Source: Bacillota bacterium
GTDB lineage: Bacteria; Bacillota; Tb-RUG-66
Direction: 5' to 3'
DNA length: 11,897 bases
Assembly: GCA_016288255.1 (NCBI GenBank)
Contig: JAEEYS010000149.1
Coordinates: forward strand, 1 to 11,897
Positions 6,976 to 11,897 of this stretch are shown here, piece after piece. The notes under the pieces are model-generated. The model ran no database searches and was not told where the DNA came from. It saw nothing but the letters and a program-made list of their open reading frames with translations. Position 1 is the stretch's first letter; every line of letters begins with the position of its first letter. The position numbers were made by a program, and so were the translations under genes.

Positions 6976-8013
6976 TTATTTCACTAATCTATAACTATTA
7001 TCCATAACTTTTATATTTTTGTAAATATTTTCCGTCGCGATGATTTGTTTGTCATTGGTAATGATGACCCCTTCCATGGATAGCTCTTTTAAAAGCCGCA
7101 GCCCTTTTTCTTCTCCCAAAAGGACCACCGCGGTAGATACGGCGTCACAATCCGCGGAATTTTTTCCTATAACAGTGACCGAAGCCACATTGTTATCCAC
7201 GCTTTTTCCTGTCTTGGGGTCTAAAATATGGGAATAGCGGATACCGTTCTCTTCAAAATACCGTTCATAGCTGCCCGAGGTCACCGCGCATCCATCGGAA
7301 AGAGGCAGGCTCACGATCTGCGTGATCTCTTCCTTTGCCGGATGCCGTATGCCTATATTCCAGTCCTCTTTTTGATTCTTTTGTCCCAGCACCCATAAAT
7401 TCCCGCCAAAATTGAGGATCCCTTTTTCGATCCCTTTTCCTTTTAAATAATCCGCTATCTCATCTGCCGCGTATCCTTTGGCAATACCGCCCAGATCCAG
7501 CGCCATTCCTTTTTCCGTCAAAAAGATCTCTTTGGTGTCCGGATCGATCTCTATTTTATCTAAATCCGTGAGAGGCAACAATTCTTTGATTTTTTCCTCT
7601 GCCGGCACATGCTGGACATCATCATAAAACCCCCACAGGCGGATCAAGGGTCCTACCAAAATATCAAAATATCCGTCAGTTGTCTTCCCGTAAGAAAGTC
7701 CTTTTTCGATCACCGCAAAGGTATCCTCGGAAACCTTTACCGGTCCTATCCCCGCATTCTTGTTGATTTTGGAGATCTCGCTCATGTCCACCCTGGCAGA
7801 CATCCTGTTGTCGATATCCTGTACCATCAAAAGGGCTTCATCCACAAAGGCGGCTTTTTCTTCCGGCGCATATACCTGGAACTCGATCCAAGTCCCCAGC
7901 GCAAAAATATCCCGTTTGATCACGTTTTCTTTTGGGCTGCAGGCAGATAAAACAAACAAGGACAGCAAAAACAAAATACAGAAAATGCCTATTAACCACT
8001 TGTTTCCTTTCAT
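6976..8013 (-). CDS. apbE: ApbE family FAD:protein FMN transferase, lipoprotein
   Basis: A 345-aa ApbE enzyme, which moves FMN from FAD onto a Thr of partner flavoproteins outside the membrane. The signal region ends in the lipobox LSAC, so Cys25 should be lipidated and the protein anchored on the outer face of the cytoplasmic membrane. Family motifs are visible: RDIFALGTW, MSARVDMSEIS, GLSYGKTTDGYFDI, GMALDLGGIAKGYAAD, FGGNLWVLG, TSGSYERYFEENG, SHILDPKTGK and SADCDAVSTAV, the last giving the Asp and Thr that bind magnesium. ATG 8013 is chosen with GAGGG 5 nt upstream; a GTG in frame at 8031 lies inside trhP. The ATG is 1 nt after the trhP stop, so translation is probably coupled. No FMN-binding substrate protein, Rnf or Nqr gene is in view, so the target is elsewhere. 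Confidence 0.94.
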   Translation of the reverse strand: MKGNKWLIGIFCILFLLSLFVLSACSPKENVIKRDIFALGTWIEFQVYAPEEKAAFVDEALLMVQDIDNRMSARVDMSEISKINKNAGIGPVKVSEDTFAVIEKGLSYGKTTDGYFDILVGPLIRLWGFYDDVQHVPAEEKIKELLPLTDLDKIEIDPDTKEIFLTEKGMALDLGGIAKGYAADEIADYLKGKGIEKGILNFGGNLWVLGQKNQKEDWNIGIRHPAKEEITQIVSLPLSDGCAVTSGSYERYFEENGIRYSHILDPKTGKSVDNNVASVTVIGKNSADCDAVSTAVVLLGEEKGLRLLKELSMEGVIITNDKQIIATENIYKNIKVMDNSYRLVK

Positions 8014-8014
8014 A

Positions 8015-9250
8015 CTATCCCTCTGCCTCACTGATTTTTTTGCGGAGAAAACCGTTTTTTGGTAAAGGCGCTTCGCTCTTTAGATAATAGATCATCTGCG
8101 GGTGCGGCGTGGAAGAGATCTCCTGCCCTTTTTCATCATAGAGTCCTTCCACTTTCATCTTGACCAAAAAGTCGCCTTTTCCCACGACCTCGATCTCTTC
8201 TCCTAAAGCGATCTTGTTTCTCTGTTCTATTTTTGCCAGTTTTTTCTCCGCGTCATATTCCAGCACAAGTCCCGCAAATTCATGCGTCTTGATATAAGCC
8301 GCGCTTTCATAGATTTGTCCGTCTTTTGCTCTGTCAAAGAAAAAGCCTGTAGAATACTGTCTGTGGCTTACGGTCTTCAATTCAGACAACCATCTGGGAT
8401 CTTCTTTGTAGTTCTTCGGATCACTAAAATAAGCGTCCATCGCCTGCCGATAGGTATTGACCACAATGGAAGAATAATAAAAGCTCTTCATTCTGCCTTC
8501 GATCTTGAAGCTGTCGATCCCCAGTTCCATCAATTCCGGGATATGCTCTATCATGCAAAGGTCTTTGGAATTCATAAAGAAAGTGCCTCTGTCCGTTTCT
8601 TCTACCGTGATCGGTTCGTTCATCCGCATATCTTCCACAATATGATATTTCCACCGGCAAGGCTGCGCGCATTCGCCGCCGTTGGCGTCCCTGCCCGTCA
8701 TATAGTTGGACAAAAGACACCTGCCGGAATAGGACATGCACATAGCGCCGTGCACGAATACTTCCAGCTCCAAGCCCTTCGGCGTTTTTTCCCGAATCTC
8801 TTTGATCTCCGGCAAAGACAATTCTCTGCCCAATATCACCCGCTTGGCTCCCAGCTCATACCACATGGAAGCGGAAGCGTAATTGACCGTATTGGCCTGG
8901 GTGCTCACATGGATCGCCAAATTGGGCGCCGTTTTTCTCACCAAAGAAAAAATGCCCAGATCCGATACGATGACCGCATCGATCCCCAAAGCTTCATAAG
9001 CCAAAATATCTTTTTCTATCTCTTTTAGGTCCACATTGTGCGCAAAAATATTCATGGTCACAAAGATCTTTTTCCCCATGCTATGGGCAAAACTTACCGC
9101 TTCTTTCATTTCTTCTTCCGTAAAATTATCGGCATAAGCTCTCAGGCCGTATTTTTTACCGCCCAAATAAACTGCGTCCGCACCATAAAAAAGCGCCATT
9201 TTACACTTTTCCAAATTTCCTGCCGGCGCCAGCAGTTCCGGTTTTTTCAT
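8015..9250 (-). CDS. trhP: U32 family tRNA 5-hydroxyuridine synthesis protein TrhP
   Basis: A 411-aa member of the U32 family, historically called peptidase or collagenase. The relatives YrrO/TrhP make 5-hydroxyuridine at tRNA wobble position 34 using prephenate. The U32 signature EVFVHGAMCMSYSGRCLLS is at 163-181. Cys171, Cys178, Cys194 (or Cys198) and Cys232 match the spacing of the four iron-sulfur ligands known in this family. The N-terminal half has KPELLAPAGNLEKCK and GADAVYLGG, typical of the TIM-barrel part, and about 130 C-terminal residues form a beta-rich domain. Its ATG overlaps the trmR stop (ATGA), with AAAGGAGG 9 nt upstream inside trmR. B. subtilis has two genes here (yrrN, yrrO), whereas this cluster has one. 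True protease activity is unlikely. The specific choice of TrhP over RlhA rests mostly on the neighbour trmR. Confidence 0.92.
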   Translation of the reverse strand: MKKPELLAPAGNLEKCKMALFYGADAVYLGGKKYGLRAYADNFTEEEMKEAVSFAHSMGKKIFVTMNIFAHNVDLKEIEKDILAYEALGIDAVIVSDLGIFSLVRKTAPNLAIHVSTQANTVNYASASMWYELGAKRVILGRELSLPEIKEIREKTPKGLELEVFVHGAMCMSYSGRCLLSNYMTGRDANGGECAQPCRWKYHIVEDMRMNEPITVEETDRGTFFMNSKDLCMIEHIPELMELGIDSFKIEGRMKSFYYSSIVVNTYRQAMDAYFSDPKNYKEDPRWLSELKTVSHRQYSTGFFFDRAKDGQIYESAAYIKTHEFAGLVLEYDAEKKLAKIEQRNKIALGEEIEVVGKGDFLVKMKVEGLYDEKGQEISSTPHPQMIYYLKSEAPLPKNGFLRKKISEAEG

Positions 9251-9879
9251 TTTTTGCTTCCTCCTTTGTAAGAGATAGAAACACCGTCGCTGATATCCAA
9301 AAACGTTGTGGTGAAATCTTCATGATAACTGATCTTATGGATAAAATCCGTCATATTCCGAATAATGGTCCGATGCTTTCTGGGCGGCGGATCTTCTTCC
9401 GTAAAAATATAATCTTTAAAAAACATATTGTCGCAGATCAAAACACCTTTTTCATTTAACAGTTCCTCAAAATAAGGAAGATAGGTCAGATACTGTCCTT
9501 TGGGGCCGTCGTTGAAAATAAAATCAAACTTTTCTTTTTTCCTGACCAGATCATACAGCACGATCTTCGCGTCTTCTTCGATTAGCGTGATATTTTGATA
9601 ATCCCCTTTTGAAAAATTCTCTCTGGCCTGTTTTGCCATCTCCTTATCGATCTCTACCGTCAGGATCTGCCCTTCTTTTCCTATGGCTTTGGACATCCAG
9701 CGGGCGGAATAGCCGATACAAGTGCCGATCTCCAATATTCTTTTGGGTTTTAACATGGTCACCATCGTATATAAAAACCGCGCCATTTCCGGTGTGGCAA
9801 TGGGAATATGCTCCGGGGCGCATCTTTCATAGATCCCTTTTAAATCCTCCGGGACCACGATCAAATCTTCTTTTCTCAT
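9247..9879 (-). CDS. trmR: tRNA 5-hydroxyuridine methyltransferase TrmR (O-methyltransferase)
   Basis: A 210-aa class I SAM-dependent O-methyltransferase of the COMT/YrrM group. B. subtilis YrrM (TrmR) methylates 5-hydroxyuridine at tRNA position 34 to 5-methoxyuridine. The SAM loop reads ILEIGTCIGYSA (48-59), and the acidic end of strand 2 is VEID (75-78). The metal ligands typical of this family fit Asp124 (FNDGPKGQY) and Asp150-Asn151 (ICDNMFF). The N-terminal APEHIPIATPEMARFL is usual for the YrrM group. It sits directly upstream of trhP, which makes its substrate, and overlaps it by 4 nt. Order mltG-trmR-trhP follows the yrrL-yrrM-yrrN/O order of B. subtilis. The ribosome site before ATG 9879 is weak (AAGAG) and no better in-frame start exists. 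A perfect hairpin lies just upstream. Confidence 0.92.
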   Translation of the reverse strand: MRKEDLIVVPEDLKGIYERCAPEHIPIATPEMARFLYTMVTMLKPKRILEIGTCIGYSARWMSKAIGKEGQILTVEIDKEMAKQARENFSKGDYQNITLIEEDAKIVLYDLVRKKEKFDFIFNDGPKGQYLTYLPYFEELLNEKGVLICDNMFFKDYIFTEEDPPPRKHRTIIRNMTDFIHKISYHEDFTTTFLDISDGVSISYKGGSKK

Positions 9880-9908
9880 ACAGCATGCTCTTTTCTTTCT
9901 AAAACTCA

Positions 9909-9940
9909 GAAGAGCAAAGAACTCTCTTTCTTTGCTCTTC
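9909..9940 (-). promoter_or_regulatory. hairpin between mltG and trmR, possible partial terminator
   Basis: A perfect 13-bp stem (9909-9921 with 9928-9940) closes a 6-nt loop in the 81-nt gap. On the minus strand it is followed by TGAGTTTT, so the T-run is short and displaced. It could be a leaky terminator, a processing site or a stabilising 5' stem for the trmR-trhP-apbE message. Confidence 0.6.
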
Positions 9941-9960
9941 CTATTGTAAAATAAAATCCT

Positions 9961-10998
9961 TTAATTGTCACTATTTACTTCTAACGGGTCAATGTTGGAT
10001 TTTTTCAAAGCTGCCTCATGCTCTGCCAATGTTTTGGAATAATACATTTTTCCCGCGCTGTCGGATTTAAAGTAATAATATTCCGTATCCGCCGGCTGAA
10101 ACGTCGCCGCAATGGATTTCCTTCCCGGATTGGAGATAGGCCCTACTGGAAGGCCTTCGTTCCGATAGGTGTTATACGGCGATTCCACATCCAAGTCCCG
10201 ATAATAAAGCTTGGTTCTGTGTTCTCCCAAAGCATAAATGACCGTTACACAGGATTCCAGCTTCTGCCCCTTTGCGAGTCGATTATAAAATACCCCTGCC
10301 ACGATAGGTCGGTCTTCATCAAATTTGGATTCTTCTTCTACCATGGAAGCCAGCGTGGTAAGTTCCCACGCGTTTAACGACGTGTTGGCCGCTTTTTCTT
10401 TTTCTTCCCCGTACACTTTTAAAAACTGTTTGTGAAGGAGCTCAATAATATCTTCTTCCGTTGCGTTTTCCGCGATCTTATACGTATCCGGGAACAAGAA
10501 TCCTTCCATTTTGTATTTGACATCCTCCGAAGAAGGAACGCCTTCTATTTCCGGCGTTTTAGTTTTGCAAAGCTCCAAGAACTTTTCTCTGTCGACAAGC
10601 CCTTTTTCGCTTAACAGATCCGCGATCTGTTCCACATTGTATCCTTCCGGGATCGTCACCGTGGGATTTTCATCCAACGCTTTTCCCGAAACGAATATAT
10701 TCAAGATCTCATCCACCGACATGCTTTGTTTTAATTCATATTTGCCCGCTTTGATATCCGTCAAACCGTTCTTCTTCGCGTATTGTTTGAAAGCAAATTC
10801 ATTTTTGATCAGGTTTTGTGCCACAAGTCTTTTTGCTACGCCGTTTACCGACTGTCCTTTTTCCACTTCAAAAACCGCTACATCTTCATTGTCCGCATTC
10901 ACAGGTTTCAGTCCGCCTACATAGTATGTATTGTAAAACAGAAATCCTGCGATTCCTATGATCAGGATGATCACAAGTATGATTATACTTTTTTTCAT
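9961..10998 (-). CDS. mltG: endolytic murein transglycosylase MltG (YceG family)
   Basis: A 345-aa membrane-anchored lytic transglycosylase that cuts new glycan strands and sets their length. Residues 3-23 are a single N-terminal membrane helix with a short basic cytoplasmic end. A LysM-like subdomain follows (about 42-108, FEVEKGQSVNGVAKRL and IKAGKYEL), then the YceG catalytic domain. The catalytic Glu is expected at 221 in LASMVEEESK, by comparison with E. coli MltG. VAGVFYNRL, SPYNTYRNEGLPVGPISNPG and YYYFKSDSAGKMYYSKTLAEH are the other conserved blocks. ATG 10998 is chosen because AAGGAG lies 6 nt upstream; an in-frame TTG at 11016 precedes that site. The gene follows a 260-nt gap and heads the yrrL-yrrM-like order, although it may be partly separated from trmR by a hairpin. 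No clear -10/-35 pair was found upstream. Confidence 0.95.
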   Translation of the reverse strand: MKKSIIILVIILIIGIAGFLFYNTYYVGGLKPVNADNEDVAVFEVEKGQSVNGVAKRLVAQNLIKNEFAFKQYAKKNGLTDIKAGKYELKQSMSVDEILNIFVSGKALDENPTVTIPEGYNVEQIADLLSEKGLVDREKFLELCKTKTPEIEGVPSSEDVKYKMEGFLFPDTYKIAENATEEDIIELLHKQFLKVYGEEKEKAANTSLNAWELTTLASMVEEESKFDEDRPIVAGVFYNRLAKGQKLESCVTVIYALGEHRTKLYYRDLDVESPYNTYRNEGLPVGPISNPGRKSIAATFQPADTEYYYFKSDSAGKMYYSKTLAEHEAALKKSNIDPLEVNSDN

Positions 10999-11093
10999 TT
11001 TTTTCTCCTTGTTCAATAAAAATGTATATTAAAAAATTTTTTGCTCATAATAGGACTACGTATTTCAAAGATATTGAAAAATATTTTATGTTT

Positions 11094-11109
11094 TATAAGT
11101 CTGCTTATA
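11094..11109. repeat. inverted repeat upstream of mltG
   Basis: TATAAG (11094-11099) and CTTATA (11104-11109) flank four bases. Outside it, TGTTT (11089-11093) can pair with AAACA (11115-11119) across a bulge. It could be a protein-binding site or a stem in a leader RNA. Confidence 0.5.
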
Positions 11110-11122
11110 GAATAAAACAGAT

Positions 11123-11160
11123 ATTTCATGCGGCAAACAAACCGGCATTTTATGCAGCAA
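11123..11160. repeat. tandem 14-bp direct repeat, 24-bp period
   Basis: ATTTCATGCGGCAA (11123-11136) and ATTTTATGCAGCAA (11147-11160) share 12 of 14 bases, with a 10-bp gap between them. No gene covers them. They may be paired protein-binding sites. Confidence 0.6.
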
Positions 11161-11223
11161 CCGTAAACGAAGTCATAAATTCTCTGCTATAAAATACTTT
11201 TTAATATCTAAATGCGTTCATTG

Positions 11224-11261
11224 GAGAATTTGTTTTGAGCCCCAAAACAAATTCTCTTTTT
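11224..11261 (+). terminator. forward-facing terminator hairpin without a forward gene
   Basis: A perfect 14-bp stem (11224-11237 with 11243-11256) and a 5-nt loop are followed by five T on the + strand only. On the minus strand the hairpin starts right after the ylbF-like stop but is followed by CAATGAAC, so a Rho-independent stop there is doubtful. It may still protect the 3' end of that message. Confidence 0.7.
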
Positions 11262-11619
11262 AATTCAGCTTTTTTTCTTTTTCAAAGCCAGTGAATATCG
11301 GGATCTCTCTTTCCAAGACCTGGTATACATGAGCGATCATCATGGCCAGTTTTCTTTCCGCCTCAAAATAATCAATGATGACCGGATCCAGCTCCACCAT
11401 TTCCTGCAGTCTAAAATATCTTTCTTCCAGGTCTGCGGGGATCTCCATCTGCGTAAGAGATAAAATCTGATACGTGGAACTGTCTTTTTTATAATCTCTT
11501 ACCACCTGTTCGGTCGCGCTGTCTTCTTTGATTTTTTTTAAACATCTTTGATATTCTTGATACTCTTCACTTTCTTTGATACTTAAAATCAAATCATGAA
11601 GCGGTTGATCTACTCCCAT
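11260..11619 (-). CDS. YlbF/YmcA family protein
   Basis: A 119-aa, almost all-helical protein with the YlbF family domain (about 6-105): HDLILSIKESEEYQEYQRCLKKIKEDSATEQVVRDYKK followed, after a short gap, by a second long helix around ELDPVIIDYFEAERKLAMM. In Bacillus subtilis, YlbF works with YmcA and YaaT in a complex that guides RNase Y and affects mRNA maturation, competence and biofilm formation. Other members (YheA) are uncharacterised, so the exact role here is not certain. ATG 11619 is chosen because GAGGTG lies 9 nt upstream; a GTG at 11622 is also possible, and the longer GTG frame from 11631 overlaps the ribosome site. It starts 35 nt after the lysO stop, so both are probably in one transcript. 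Confidence 0.82.
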   Translation of the reverse strand: MGVDQPLHDLILSIKESEEYQEYQRCLKKIKEDSATEQVVRDYKKDSSTYQILSLTQMEIPADLEERYFRLQEMVELDPVIIDYFEAERKLAMMIAHVYQVLEREIPIFTGFEKEKKLN

Positions 11620-11654
11620 CACAGATAACACCTCACTTTACGGCTTGCGCGATT

Positions 11655-11888
11655 TTATCCCAAAAAGCCCAGGATCAAAGGTACCACAAAGGTTACGGAC
11701 AAGGACAGTATCAATCCGTTGATGATCGCCGGGAACACAAGATCTTTGCCTCCGCTTTCCGATATGATGCCAAGCATGGTATCCATCGTTGTCGCGCCGC
11801 CCAGGGAAACGGCTGCCAGTCTGTACCCTTTTTTCATAAAAAACGGGATCAGAACAATCGCCAAAAGCTCCCGCATGATATTGGCCAA
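11655..11888 (-). CDS. lysO: LysO family lysine exporter, C-terminal portion; frame interrupted by TAA
   Basis: The 77 residues match the C-terminal end of LysO (E. coli YbjE, DUF340), an inner-membrane exporter of L-lysine. Marks are LANIMRELLAIVLIPFF, then GGATTMDTMLGIISESGGKD, then AIINGLILSLSVTFVVP, with two hydrophobic helices. The family is normally much longer, about 200 residues for the C-terminal unit alone and about 300 for the fused form. Upstream in the same frame the codons read GTG GCG TAA before TTG 11888. The TAA (11891-11889) falls where homologues have Leu or Phe in this conserved stretch. A TTA-to-TAA change would explain it. Either the gene is broken, or the last bases at this edge contain an error, or the reading changes outside the window. 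A genuine 77-aa start at TTG 11888 is unlikely. Confidence 0.72.
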   Translation of the reverse strand: MANIMRELLAIVLIPFFMKKGYRLAAVSLGGATTMDTMLGIISESGGKDLVFPAIINGLILSLSVTFVVPLILGFLG

Positions 11889-11897
11889 TTACGCCAC

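Larger units (their letters stand above)
11017..11259. other. structured, gene-free intergenic region
   Basis: About 240 A/T-rich bases between mltG and the ylbF-like gene hold no convincing ORF. They contain a forward-facing terminator hairpin (11224-11261), a tandem 14-bp repeat (11123-11160) and an inverted repeat TATAAG-N4-CTTATA (11094-11109) that extends with AAACA/TGTTT pairs. Read on the minus strand this is the mltG leader; I see no known riboswitch or T-box mark. A small RNA on the + strand is possible. Confidence 0.5.

Noticed and set aside
8014..8031. GTG 8031 as the apbE start
   Set aside because: It lies in trhP without a good ribosome site; ATG 8013 places the basic residues and lipoprotein signal normally.
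8282..9028. 248-aa open frame on the + strand inside trhP
   Set aside because: It is antisense to a highly conserved U32 gene, has no ribosome site and shows no recognisable domain; it is a shadow frame.
11128..11166. 12-codon + strand ORF starting in the direct repeat
   Set aside because: No ribosome site, very short and its two ATGs arise from the repeat itself.
1..11897. CRISPR array, tRNA, prophage or insertion sequence
   Set aside because: No regularly spaced repeat array, tRNA-like cloverleaf, integrase or transposase was seen; the genes are mostly ordinary chromosomal ones.

Overview
The window looks like chromosomal DNA from an anaerobic, low-to-medium-GC Firmicute of the class Clostridia. 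The evidence is the A/T-rich codon usage, strong AAGGAGG ribosome binding sites, sigma-A-like promoters, an S-layer-homology wall protein, a CD1247-type zinc-ribbon protein and a gene order related to the Bacillus subtilis yrrL-yrrM-yrrN/O cluster. I cannot name a genus. Genes run to both edges, so the first and last ones are incomplete here. I saw no rRNA, tRNA, CRISPR array or insertion sequence.

Left part (1-3125). A 5'-truncated YdcF/DUF218 membrane protein and a guanine-deaminase-like enzyme lie on the + strand. A bidirectional terminator follows, and then a minus-strand pair: a MerR-family regulator resembling AdhR/NmlR and a Cys-nucleophile alpha/beta hydrolase 2 nt downstream. The merR promoter has the 19-bp spacer typical of MerR targets, with a TTAAAG-N4-CTTTAA operator inside it. 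This suggests an autoregulated module that may sense electrophiles or carbonyls.

Middle part (3179-5780). One secreted 747-aa protein is encoded with its own promoter and terminator. It combines WG repeats, three SLH modules and a C-terminal cyclophilin-like domain, which is an unusual combination.

Right part (5712-11897), all minus strand. In transcription order the genes are a lysine-exporter (LysO) 3' portion, a YlbF-family protein, mltG, trmR, trhP, apbE, efp and a CD1247-like zinc-ribbon gene. TrhP (prephenate-dependent U32 tRNA hydroxylase) and TrmR (tRNA methyltransferase) act in sequence to make ho5U and mo5U at the wobble position, and EF-P relieves ribosome stalling, so the core of this cluster concerns translation fidelity. 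trmR and trhP overlap by 4 nt and apbE starts 1 nt after the trhP stop.

The least explained parts are the structured intergenic region at 11017-11259, the strong promoter reading antisense into apbE at 6938-6966, the WG-SLH-cyclophilin architecture, and the stop codon that interrupts the lysO frame at the right edge. I found no convincing new multi-gene defence or mobile system.
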